A stretch of DNA of 64,000 nt from Campylobacter vulpis (GTDB lineage: Bacteria > Campylobacterota > Campylobacteria > Campylobacterales > Campylobacteraceae). A program made the position numbers and the translations under genes. Location of the stretch: positions 248,001 to 312,000 of the forward strand of contig NZ_CP041617.1 in assembly GCF_014217995.1 (NCBI RefSeq). The letters run 5' to 3'. Positions within the stretch are counted from its first letter, which is position 1; each line of letters starts with the position of its first letter. Below, one piece after another: positions 56,758 to 64,000 of the stretch. Under the pieces are notes generated by a model. That model did no database searches, was not told the origin of the DNA, and saw only the letters and a program-made list of their open reading frames with translations.

Positions 56758-58539
56758 ATGAATATATATGCAAAAAGAGTTGAAAATTTACGCAAGGCAA
56801 TGCGAGAAAATGGTTTAGATGCTTATCTTGTTGTGAGTGCTGATCCGCATTTGAGTGAATATTTAAGTGAGCGTTATAAGGTAAAGGATTATTTAAGCGG
56901 TTTTCAAGGCTCTGTGGGAACTTTGCTTTTTACACAAAAAGAGGCGTATTTGTGGGTTGATGGGCGTTACTGGCTTCAGGCACAAAAACAGCTTGAGGGA
57001 AGTGGCGTAATTTTACAAAAACAGGACAAAGAAAACACTTTTCAAAATTGGCTTAAGAAAAATTTAAAAAAAGGTCAAATTTTAGGCAGTGATTTTGCTG
57101 TGCTTAATCTTGCTCTTAAGAAAGAGCTAGAGGGATTTTGCACACTTAGACATTGTGATTTAATCGCCCCTCTTTGGGATAATCGCCCCTCTTTACCTAA
57201 GGTGCAAATTTATGCACACGAGAAAGAATATTATGCCCTAAGTGCTAGAGAAAAGATTGCCCTTGTGCGTGAAAAAATGCGTGAATTAGGTGCTGAAAAT
57301 CATCTCATTTCAAGCCTTGATGACATTGCTTATTTGACAAATTTAAGAGGGGGTGATGTGGAGTATAATCCTGTATTTTTAAGCCATTTATTGATAAAAC
57401 AAGATAATGCTTTGCTTTTTGTCGATGAGGATAAAATTTCTAGCACTTTAAAAGAAGAACTTAAAAGTGAGGGAGTTTTAATTTGCACTTATGAGAGTGT
57501 CATTAAAGAGTTGGAGAATTTGGAAAATACGACTTTATTGATTGAACCAGCTAGAATGACAGCCTTACTTGTAGAAGCCTTAAATTCTAGTGTTAAGCTT
57601 ATAGAGGAGATTAATCCCAGCACATATTTAAAGGCAGTTAAAGATGTAAAGGAGATTTTTCATATAGAAAATGCGATGATAGAAGACGGCGTGGCTTTGT
57701 GTCGTTTTTTTGCGTGGCTTGAAGAAGCTTTAGGGCAAAAACAAAAGATTAATGAAGTGGATATTGATACGCACATTACGGAATTTAGAGCTAAAAGTCC
57801 TTTTTATGTTAGCAATAGCTTTGCAACAATAGCGGCTTTTAAGGGTAATGGTGCTTTCCCACACTATAAAGCGGAAAAGCAAAGTTGTTTGGATATTGAG
57901 GGAGATGGCTTTTTGTTGATTGATTCAGGAGCTCAGTATAAAAATGGCACAACGGACATTACTAGGGTCGTGCCAGTAGGTGCTTTAAGTGAGGAGCAAA
58001 TTCACGACTATACCTTAGTTTTAAAAGCACATATTGCGATTTCTAGGACGATTTTCCCTAAAGATATTGTTATGCCTTTACTTGATGCCATTACAAGGCA
58101 GCCTTTGTGGGAGGAGCAGCTTGATTATATCCACGGCACAGGACACGGAGTAGGCTATTTTCTTAATGTCCATGAGGGTCCGCAAGTGCTTTCTTATTTT
58201 GCTCCCGTGCTTGAAAAAACAAGGGCAAAAGAGGGTATGCTTACCTCCATAGAACCGGGGATTTATAAGGCGGAAAAATGGGGTGTAAGACTTGAAAATT
58301 TGGTTATTAATACTAGGGTAGAAAATCCTAAAAACTCAGCTTATGGCGAATTTTTATATTTTAAACCTGTTACACTTTGCCCTTTTGAGCTTAGTTGCAT
58401 TGATGCGAGTTTGCTTGATGAAAAAGAAAAGAAATGGCTTAATGCTTATCATCAAAAAGTAAAAGAAAAGCTTGCCCCACGCCTTCAAGATGAGCCTAAA
58501 GCACTTAAATGGTTAGAGATAAGAACGAAAGCTATTTAA
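56758..58539 (+). CDS. pepP: Xaa-Pro aminopeptidase (M24B)
   Basis: 593 residues from ATG 56758 (GGAAAA just upstream); the frame is open from TTG 56746. It is a long eukaryote-like aminopeptidase P with two creatinase-like N-terminal domains and a C-terminal M24 domain. The metal ligands are seen in LLIDSGAQYKNGTTDITR (two Asp), YIHGTGHGVGYFL (His), TSIEPGIYK (Glu) and GVRLENLVI (Glu). It would release residues before proline from imported peptides. It follows the peptide transporter with a 13-base gap. Confidence 0.92.
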   Translation: MNIYAKRVENLRKAMRENGLDAYLVVSADPHLSEYLSERYKVKDYLSGFQGSVGTLLFTQKEAYLWVDGRYWLQAQKQLEGSGVILQKQDKENTFQNWLKKNLKKGQILGSDFAVLNLALKKELEGFCTLRHCDLIAPLWDNRPSLPKVQIYAHEKEYYALSAREKIALVREKMRELGAENHLISSLDDIAYLTNLRGGDVEYNPVFLSHLLIKQDNALLFVDEDKISSTLKEELKSEGVLICTYESVIKELENLENTTLLIEPARMTALLVEALNSSVKLIEEINPSTYLKAVKDVKEIFHIENAMIEDGVALCRFFAWLEEALGQKQKINEVDIDTHITEFRAKSPFYVSNSFATIAAFKGNGAFPHYKAEKQSCLDIEGDGFLLIDSGAQYKNGTTDITRVVPVGALSEEQIHDYTLVLKAHIAISRTIFPKDIVMPLLDAITRQPLWEEQLDYIHGTGHGVGYFLNVHEGPQVLSYFAPVLEKTRAKEGMLTSIEPGIYKAEKWGVRLENLVINTRVENPKNSAYGEFLYFKPVTLCPFELSCIDASLLDEKEKKWLNAYHQKVKEKLAPRLQDEPKALKWLEIRTKAI

Positions 58540-59695
58540 AACTTATTTTATCTGCTTTGTAGGCAAGGTAGCCAAAGATATTAACACCTATGCCTACAAA
58601 AACTAAAAGCAAAATTCCCCAAGAAAAGGTATGAAAAATATCACGCAATAAACCTATTATCCAAGGTGCTTGTGCGGCGATTAAATATCCACAACCTTGA
58701 GCAAAAGCCGAAAGCTTAGTAGCTATTTTAGCATTTTGGCTTTTTTGTGCGATGAAAAGCAAGGCTATGCCAAAAACCCCACCCCAAGGAATTCCCATAA
58801 TAAAGGCACTTAAAAGCACCATAAAAGCATTATCAAAAACATAAAGTATAAAAAGAGCTACTACATACAAAGCACATAAACTTGCAATGTAGAGCGTGTG
58901 AAATCTAAGTGGAAGTTTTCCTAAAAGTAGGGGTCCAAAAAGTGAAACGGGTAAAGCTACGAGTTGAGCGAGTAAAACGGCATTTGTGGCGAAATTTTTA
59001 TCAAAACCTTTTTCTGTGATGAAAAGCACATACCAAAAAAATAAAGCATAAGCTATGAAGCTTTGTAGTCCCATAAAAAGCGTGATTTTCCAAGCGGTTT
59101 TGTGGGTGTGGAGTTTGATTTTAAGAGAGGTTTTGCTTTTTTTGCGTTTGATTCTGCCATTTTTCATTTGTGGATAATAGGCAAAAAGAGCAATCATAGC
59201 AAAAATAAGCCAAAAAGCCATAGCTTCAGGCACTTCAAAAAATTTTAAAAGCGGACTTGCAAGGGCTATACCAGAAATGGAAGAAATACTTAAAACAAGG
59301 CTATAAATTCCCATTAATGAAGAAATGTGATTGGGAAATTTTTCTTTAATGAAACTAGGGAGCAAAACATTAGCAAAGGCTATGCCACAACCAAGCAAAA
59401 ACATACCGCTAAAAAGTCCTAAAAGTCCAAAATAAGAGCGGATTAACTCGCCTATGATGATTAAAAGTAAAGCCCCTATAATCGCCCTTAGTGGTGAAAA
59501 ATATCCCACAATAAAAGAAATGGTTCCAAAGGCTACAAGAGGCAGAGCCGTTAAAATACCAGCAAGGGTAGAATTAAGCGTGTAAAAATTTGCGATAATG
59601 TCAATCACGGGTCCTATTGAAGTGATAGGAGAGCGAAGGTTAAAGGCTATAATGATGACGATGAAAAGATTGAGCCAAAAAATCTTTTTTTGCAT
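58532..59695 (-). CDS. CynX/NimT-family MFS transporter
   Basis: 387 residues, about 12 membrane spans. The N-terminus FNLRSPITSIGPVIDIIANF is typical of CynX (cyanate)/NimT transporters. Its stop overlaps the pepP stop by 8 bases. The start shares TAATG with the mltG stop. The substrate cannot be inferred. Confidence 0.85.
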   Translation of the reverse strand: MQKKIFWLNLFIVIIIAFNLRSPITSIGPVIDIIANFYTLNSTLAGILTALPLVAFGTISFIVGYFSPLRAIIGALLLIIIGELIRSYFGLLGLFSGMFLLGCGIAFANVLLPSFIKEKFPNHISSLMGIYSLVLSISSISGIALASPLLKFFEVPEAMAFWLIFAMIALFAYYPQMKNGRIKRKKSKTSLKIKLHTHKTAWKITLFMGLQSFIAYALFFWYVLFITEKGFDKNFATNAVLLAQLVALPVSLFGPLLLGKLPLRFHTLYIASLCALYVVALFILYVFDNAFMVLLSAFIMGIPWGGVFGIALLFIAQKSQNAKIATKLSAFAQGCGYLIAAQAPWIIGLLRDIFHTFSWGILLLVFVGIGVNIFGYLAYKADKISFK

Positions 59696-60630
59696 TATCT
59701 TTGTGCTTTGATGACTTTATTGTGGTCGTTTAAATTTGTTGTAAAGATGTGTTTTTTTGTTTTTTTATCACGCATGAAATATAAATAATTTGTTTTTTGT
59801 GGAAAAATAGCCGCACGAATCGCCGCTAAGGAGACATTGCATACGGCTTCTTTAGGCAAACCTTCGAATTTGTAGGTATTATAAGGGCTATTATCCTCTC
59901 TTATTCTTTGAGGTGTGATTTTAGTGTGAGAATAAATGCCATAATTTAAAGTCCCGTCCATTTGCAGTTTCATACCCATTTTAAGTCTATTATAGATCAC
60001 ACTTGCAACCACAGGCATTTCCTCCTCGCTTGCTGCTTCTTTTTGAATGACAGAAGCTGTGATGATGTATTGATGCCATTTTTTAGGATTGTATTCACCA
60101 AAAATTTTTTCTGCTGTTTTTTTGTGCTGGTTGTGTGCGTAAGAAAGAAGAATTTGTATCAATAAATCCTCCGTAATACCTTTTGGAATTTTGTAAGTTT
60201 CAGGGTAGAAAACGCCCTCTTCATAGGGGGCTTGTTTTTTAAATTCGGCTAAAAGCTTTTCTTTATTTAAACCTAGTTTTTGTGCAGCAAATTCTAAAAA
60301 AACTACACTAGTTTCACCTGGGATTAAAGTGAGTGTTTGCAAAGCTGCTTTTGAAATGGTAAGTTTGTGTAAAAATTCGGCTCTATTTAGAGGCTTTGTG
60401 CCGATGTTAATCCAACCCGATTGCGGATGTCCTAGTAAAAAGAGGATATATTTATCAACCGCACTTAATTCATAATGATTTTGTTTTAAATGTGTTATAA
60501 TTTGTCCCACTGAGCCTTTGGGGATATAAACGACAGAATTGCTAGGTAAAGGTTGAGTAAGATAAAAGCAAAGCCCTAGCATAAAAATTAAAAAGAAGTT
60601 GCGTATGAAAAAGACGATTTTATATTTCAT
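59695..60630 (-). CDS. mltG: Endolytic murein transglycosylase MltG
   Basis: Cleaves nascent glycan strands, ending peptidoglycan polymerisation. 311 residues from ATG 60630; the frame runs on to 60837, but that N-terminal part lies in the AsmA-like gene and lacks a ribosome site. A single membrane anchor covers about 8-25. The LysM-like part precedes the YceG domain. YIITASVIQKEAASEEEMPVVASVIYNRL holds the catalytic Glu (in QKEAA) and LQMDGTLNYG the second motif. SPYNTYKFEGLP is conserved. A shorter start at 60579 is possible. Confidence 0.86.
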   Translation of the reverse strand: MKYKIVFFIRNFFLIFMLGLCFYLTQPLPSNSVVYIPKGSVGQIITHLKQNHYELSAVDKYILFLLGHPQSGWINIGTKPLNRAEFLHKLTISKAALQTLTLIPGETSVVFLEFAAQKLGLNKEKLLAEFKKQAPYEEGVFYPETYKIPKGITEDLLIQILLSYAHNQHKKTAEKIFGEYNPKKWHQYIITASVIQKEAASEEEMPVVASVIYNRLKMGMKLQMDGTLNYGIYSHTKITPQRIREDNSPYNTYKFEGLPKEAVCNVSLAAIRAAIFPQKTNYLYFMRDKKTKKHIFTTNLNDHNKVIKAQR

Positions 60631-63160
60631 ATTAGGGATTTTAGGATTAATATTTATCGCATTTTTAGTGCTTAAAAACGGAATTTCCATCTCAAGTATC
60701 CAATTTGATTTTTTAAAATTGGAGCAATTATATATAAAAATGGATAAAAAATTAATAGTGAGAGCAAAAAATATTATCATTAACAAAAATAATCTTTCTA
60801 CAAATTCTAATAAAAATAGCCAAAATTTTGCTTCCAAAGAACTTTTAAAAATTACGAAAAACTTGAAGTATCTTTATGCTTTTGTTGAAGAGATAAATGT
60901 AGAAAATCTCGTTTTTGACAAGCATAAAGTGCAAATTTATTTTGATGGTAAAGAATTTTTTGTCGATGGAGATTTATTTTTTTTAAAACTTGATTTAAAG
61001 CGTGAAAAAGATGAACTTAAGGCACAAATTCAAAAGCTTTTTGTAAAAGAATATGGTATGGATATAATGGGTGATTTAAATATTAATACAAAAAGCGAAT
61101 TTTATCATTTAAAAGCGAGAGCAAATTCTTCTTTTCTAGATTTTAATACCACATTATCTTTTAAAGATGGACAGCTCTCTTATAAAATCGAAGATATGAA
61201 TCTTAAAAATATCGATCTTTTATCAGGGCATATAAAAAGGCAAGCTCAACTTCCAAGGGAACTTGAATTATGGCTTTTTGAGAGGGTTAAGGCGGAATTT
61301 TATCATTTGGATTTTTTGGAGGGTTTTGCTGATTTTTCCAAAGGGAAGTATTATTTAGATGAACTTAAGGCACAGGGCTTTGCGAAAAATGTATTGGTGC
61401 GTTTAGATGAGAAAATGACACCTATTATAATCCCCAATCTTGCCATAAATTTTTCTAAACAAAAGCTTGATTTTGATTTTGCAAAAGCAAGTTATAATGG
61501 AGCAAATTTAAGTGGAAGTAAGGTCTATTTGTATGATTTGCTAGATTCTAAAAAAGCGGGAATTTACCTTTTGATTAAAAGTGGGGCGGTTGTTTTTGAT
61601 GAAAAGTTAGCTAATGCCTTGAAAAACTATGATTTTTCTTTACCTTTTTATCAAAAAAGTGGCAAAACAAGCGGAAGTATAGAATTAAAAATAGGCTTTA
61701 ATGAAAATGTAAAAACTTTTTATAAGGGCGATTTGATTCTAAATAATGCCACGCTCTCTTTGGCAAATTTTAACATCAATTCCGCCTCAGTGCAATTTAA
61801 TAATGGTCAATTAAGTATCAATGCAAATGGAGTTAATAATAATTTTTTAAGTGCAAATTTAAAGGCAAATGTCAATTTAGAGCAAAAAAATGGCGTGTTT
61901 GACACAGAGCTTTTAAGGCTTTATTATGATGATTATTTTGATATGAGAAATCAAAATGTGAGATTTAATTTAGACTATAAAGAGGCAGTAAGACTTGATA
62001 TCCCCGCGTGGAATGCAAATTTAAATTTCAACGAAGGCTTAGAACTAACTTTAGAAAATTTACAAATTTTTATGCCTTATTTGAGTGTGGCAAAAAGTTT
62101 AGGATTAAGAGATATTAAGCGTTTGCATTATAAGAGTAGTAATTTTAATGATTTTAATGTAAGCATTGATGAGGCGAGTTTTGAAAGGCGTTTTTTAATT
62201 AATGCAAAAGTTCCTTATACTATCGATAGTTTCGAAATTCAAAGCTTGGGTGGAAATTTAACACTGCGTTCAAAAAGTGATTTGATGAGTGGAACTTTCA
62301 CGCCAAATTTAAAAGAATTGCATTTCAAAAATCTTACCTATCTCTACGAGAAAGGAGAAAGTGAAAAAAGCTTTGCCTTGGAGACAAATCCACATCACAT
62401 CAAAATAGGTGGAGCAAATGTAGGTATTATTCTTTTAGATATGAATAAAACTTTAGCGTTTGAACGCTTGGAAGCCTCTTTAAATAAAGCTGTTTTAAAT
62501 GCTAATGCAAGCAGTGGTAAAACACAGATTATATTTCATAAATCCCCAGAAAGATTAAGCCTTATAGCAAATGATATGAGTGATGAATTTTTAAATACTT
62601 TTTTGCAAAAAAATGCTTTTAAAGAAGGTGTTTTTAGTGTCAAGGTTGAGGGAAGTGGTGATGAGTTTTTTGAGGGAGAATTTGGGGTTAAAAATACTTA
62701 TGTTAAGAATTTAAAAGGGATAAATCAACTTGTTTCTTTTATAGATACTGTGCCTTCCTTAGTGATGTTTAGAACGCCAACTTTCAATCAAAAGGGTTTG
62801 CATATACAAAATGGTAAAGTGTTATTTAATCGCAAAAAAGACTTACTTAGCTTTACCGCAATTAATCTTAATGGTGATAGTGTGGATTTATTTGGCTTAG
62901 GAAGTGCAAATTTAAGGCTTAATAGCTTGGATTTAAATTTGGAACTTAAGACTTTAAAATCGGCTTCTGATACTATTTCTAAAGTGCCGATTTTAAATTA
63001 TGTGATTTTGGGGAAAAATCAAGAAATTAGCACAAATATCAAGGTTAATGGCTCACTTGATGACCCTAAATTTCAAACTCAAATTCTAGTCGATACGCTC
63101 AAAACACCTTTCAATCTTATAAAAAATGTTATACAGCTCCCTGCAAATTTGTTTAATTAA
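60605..63160 (+). CDS. AsmA-like/DUF3971 giant envelope protein
   Basis: 851 residues from ATG 60605 (AAAAAGAAG upstream; the TTG at 60599 is possible). One N-terminal membrane span (about 5-25), then a long beta-rich periplasmic part with repeating short strands, typical of the AsmA/YhdP/TamB bridge-like lipid carriers. DUF3971-like and C-terminal AsmA_2-like regions are suggested by SFIDTVPSLVMFRTPTFNQKG and VPILNYVILGKNQEI. Likely moves phospholipid to the outer membrane; inferred from the family. Its 5' end overlaps the divergent mltG gene by 26 bases. Confidence 0.72.
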   Translation: MKKTILYFILGILGLIFIAFLVLKNGISISSIQFDFLKLEQLYIKMDKKLIVRAKNIIINKNNLSTNSNKNSQNFASKELLKITKNLKYLYAFVEEINVENLVFDKHKVQIYFDGKEFFVDGDLFFLKLDLKREKDELKAQIQKLFVKEYGMDIMGDLNINTKSEFYHLKARANSSFLDFNTTLSFKDGQLSYKIEDMNLKNIDLLSGHIKRQAQLPRELELWLFERVKAEFYHLDFLEGFADFSKGKYYLDELKAQGFAKNVLVRLDEKMTPIIIPNLAINFSKQKLDFDFAKASYNGANLSGSKVYLYDLLDSKKAGIYLLIKSGAVVFDEKLANALKNYDFSLPFYQKSGKTSGSIELKIGFNENVKTFYKGDLILNNATLSLANFNINSASVQFNNGQLSINANGVNNNFLSANLKANVNLEQKNGVFDTELLRLYYDDYFDMRNQNVRFNLDYKEAVRLDIPAWNANLNFNEGLELTLENLQIFMPYLSVAKSLGLRDIKRLHYKSSNFNDFNVSIDEASFERRFLINAKVPYTIDSFEIQSLGGNLTLRSKSDLMSGTFTPNLKELHFKNLTYLYEKGESEKSFALETNPHHIKIGGANVGIILLDMNKTLAFERLEASLNKAVLNANASSGKTQIIFHKSPERLSLIANDMSDEFLNTFLQKNAFKEGVFSVKVEGSGDEFFEGEFGVKNTYVKNLKGINQLVSFIDTVPSLVMFRTPTFNQKGLHIQNGKVLFNRKKDLLSFTAINLNGDSVDLFGLGSANLRLNSLDLNLELKTLKSASDTISKVPILNYVILGKNQEISTNIKVNGSLDDPKFQTQILVDTLKTPFNLIKNVIQLPANLFN

Positions 63161-63169
63161 ACTTAAGTA

Positions 63170-63246
63170 TGGCGCAGCGGACGGGACTCGAACCCGCGAC
63201 CTCCGCCGTGACAGGGCGGCATTCTAACCAGCTGAACTACCGCTGC
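63170..63246 (-). tRNA. tRNA-Asp (GTC), copy 1
   Basis: 77 nt with encoded CCA. Acceptor GCAGCGG/CCGCTGC, discriminator G, anticodon GTC in CCTGTCACGG. Confidence 0.97.
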
Positions 63247-63261
63247 ACCTAAAAGAAGTAA

Positions 63262-63337
63262 TGGTGGTCGCTATAAGACTCGAACTTATGACATCCACCT
63301 TGTAAGGGTGGCGCTCTACCAACTGAGCTAAGCGACC
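63262..63337 (-). tRNA. tRNA-Val (TAC), copy 1
   Basis: 76 nt with encoded CCA. Acceptor GGTCGCT, anticodon TAC in CCCTTACAAGG. Confidence 0.97.
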
Positions 63338-63343
63338 AAATTT

Positions 63344-63419
63344 TGGCGACCCTTAGAGGATTCGAACCTCTGTTTCCACACAGAGAGAGTGTTGTCCTGG
63401 GCCACTAGACGAAAGGGTC
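63344..63419 (-). tRNA. tRNA-Glu with anticodon CTC, atypical anticodon arm
   Basis: 76 nt with encoded CCA. D-arm GTCTAGTGGCCCAGGAC and acceptor GACCCTT/AAGGGTC are tRNA-Glu type. Counting from the D-stem gives loop CTCTCTG: anticodon CTC, with T at position 37. The anticodon stem ACACT/TGTGG has only three Watson-Crick pairs (27 and 31 are mismatched). It may be weakened or decaying. Not repeated in the second half of the cluster. Confidence 0.8.
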
Positions 63420-63433
63420 AAACCCTAAAAAAG

Positions 63434-63509
63434 TGGTGTCCCCTGTTGGATTCGAACCAACGGCCCCCTCCTTAAAAGGGAGATGCTCTACCGGCTGAGC
63501 TAAGGAGAC
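63434..63509 (-). tRNA. tRNA-Lys (TTT), copy 1
   Basis: 76 nt with encoded CCA. Anticodon TTT in CCCTTTTAAGG. Confidence 0.97.
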
Positions 63510-63514
63510 ATAAG

Positions 63515-63591
63515 TGGCGCAGCGGACGGGACTCGAACCCGCGACCTCCGCCGTGACAGGGCGGCATTCTAACCAGCTGAACTACCGCTGC
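63515..63591 (-). tRNA. tRNA-Asp (GTC), copy 2
   Basis: Identical to copy 1. The spacer to tRNA-Val is also identical (63247-63261 and 63592-63606). Confidence 0.97.
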
Positions 63592-63606
63592 ACCTAAAAG
63601 AAGTAA

Positions 63607-63682
63607 TGGTGGTCGCTATAAGACTCGAACTTATGACATCCACCTTGTAAGGGTGGCGCTCTACCAACTGAGCTAAGCGACC
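63607..63682 (-). tRNA. tRNA-Val (TAC), copy 2
   Basis: Identical to copy 1. Confidence 0.97.
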
Positions 63683-63687
63683 CAAAA

Positions 63688-63763
63688 TGGTGTCCCCTGT
63701 TGGATTCGAACCAACGGCCCCCTCCTTAAAAGGGAGATGCTCTACCGGCTGAGCTAAGGAGAC
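63688..63763 (-). tRNA. tRNA-Lys (TTT), copy 2
   Basis: Identical to copy 1. It is the first gene of the operon on the minus strand. Confidence 0.97.
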
Positions 63764-63777
63764 AAATAAAAAATGTG

Positions 63778-63807
63778 ATTATGCCAAAAAGTGCTTTAAT
63801 TTGTCAA
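63778..63807 (-). promoter_or_regulatory. Promoter of the tRNA operon
   Basis: Minus-strand TTGACA (63802-63807), 18-base spacer, CATAAT (63778-63783). It is the only classical -35/-10 pair I noticed in the window, fitting a strong stable-RNA promoter. It is followed within 15 bases by tRNA-Lys copy 2. Confidence 0.82.
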
Positions 63808-63853
63808 GTATTTTTTATTTTTTCATTAGTTTTTTAAGCGTTGAGTGTAAAAG

Positions 63854-63874
63854 GGAGTAAATATTGATTACTCC
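63854..63874 (-). terminator. Terminator of the partial gene at the window end
   Basis: Inverted repeat GGAGTAA/TTACTCC with a 7-base loop, followed on the minus strand by a short TTTT run. It lies just past the stop at 63879. Confidence 0.65.
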
Positions 63875-63878
63875 TTGA

Positions 63879-64000
63879 TTAGCTTAAATTATCTTCACTA
63901 TCGTCATCTTTGATGAATTTTTCTTCATTTTCTAGACTATCTACGAATCGACCTATCCTCTCCCAGCGTATATTATAGTCTTTATCAAAGGACATATAGA
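63879..64000 (-). CDS. C-terminal end of an unidentified protein
   Basis: The last 39 residues run to a TAA (63879-63881); the gene enters from the right edge. The tail is acidic and reads DYNIRWERIGRFVDSLENEE, followed by an Asp-rich end. I do not recognise it. A start at the Met 2 codons in would give a 37-residue peptide, but an open frame through the edge is more likely. Confidence 0.6.
   Translation of the reverse strand, partial: YMSFDKDYNIRWERIGRFVDSLENEEKFIKDDDSEDNLS

Larger units (their letters stand above)
63170..63682. repeat. Tandem tRNA-Asp/Val duplication
   Basis: The 168-base Asp-spacer-Val unit at 63170-63337 is repeated base for base at 63515-63682. tRNA-Lys is also doubled, but tRNA-Glu is in the first unit only. 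Confidence 0.9.

Noticed and set aside
60631-60837. 69-codon N-terminal extension of mltG
   Set aside because: It is antisense to the AsmA-like coding sequence, lacks a ribosome site, and would put a second hydrophobic segment before the family membrane anchor.
63344-63419. tRNA-Arg (TCT) reading of the atypical tRNA
   Set aside because: Shifting the loop by one base would place C at position 33, which is nearly always T, and the body is tRNA-Glu type.

Overview
The window is chromosomal DNA of a Campylobacter species. It is AT-rich and densely packed. Several gene strings match blocks I know, from memory, in C. jejuni: lpxC-tsaB-thrB-ylxR-infB-rbfA-rimP; the nifU-like to iamA/Mla run; glcD; hslV-hslU-era; and the pseB-pseC flagellin-glycan locus. 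Here these blocks are joined in a different order. The homopolymeric G tracts are long (12 to 21), which recalls the C. upsaliensis/C. helveticus side of the genus, but I cannot fix the species from this sequence alone.

Layout. 1-5.2 kb: end of lpxC and the translation-factor operon. 5.2-8.1 kb (minus): a drug-efflux MFS gene and a GmrSD-like restriction gene, abutting rimP with no gap. 8.3-18.3 kb: one long plus-strand run with Fe-S scaffold, murE, YbaB, a PDZ protein, ispA, tkt, a complete Mla/MCE-type lipid transporter and a Cj1650-like flagellar-regulon protein. 18.3-18.7 kb: non-coding, with a repeat and a gene relic. 18.7-28.7 kb: M23 peptidase, glcD block, the radA-dapB-purF-pyrC minus-strand group, a nitrilase-family amidase and a tautomerase. 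28.9-50.2 kb: an accessory flagellar/surface-glycan region. It holds a DUF2972 gene (switched off), a chemoreceptor, two DUF2920 hydrolases, a sulfotransferase-like gene, a carrier protein, acyltransferases, a deacetylase, an AbgT transporter, a two-gene restriction-modification system, an amino-acid-type adenylating enzyme, a metallopeptidase-like enzyme, and pseC and pseB behind a sigma-54 promoter. 50.3-63.2 kb: rplI-hslVU-era, a PilN/PilO-like pair, peptide uptake and cleavage genes, an MFS gene, mltG and an AsmA-like giant. 63.2-63.8 kb: seven tRNA genes on the minus strand, formed by partial tandem duplication.

How the accessory region may work. PseB and PseC make the pseudaminic acid precursor that decorates flagellin. 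The adenylating enzyme, the free-standing carrier protein and several acyltransferase-like genes look like a small carrier-protein-dependent pathway that adds acyl or aminoacyl groups to that sugar. Four coding genes in this region carry long G tracts in frame or nearly so, and one gene (DUF2972) is out of frame, so the surface product should vary between cells. The most unusual sequence-level signals are: near-identical DNA flanks around G tracts in unrelated genes; a perfect 93-bp inverted repeat 12.4 kb apart carrying a terminator, a T14 tract and a promoter; and an atypical tRNA-Glu(CTC).
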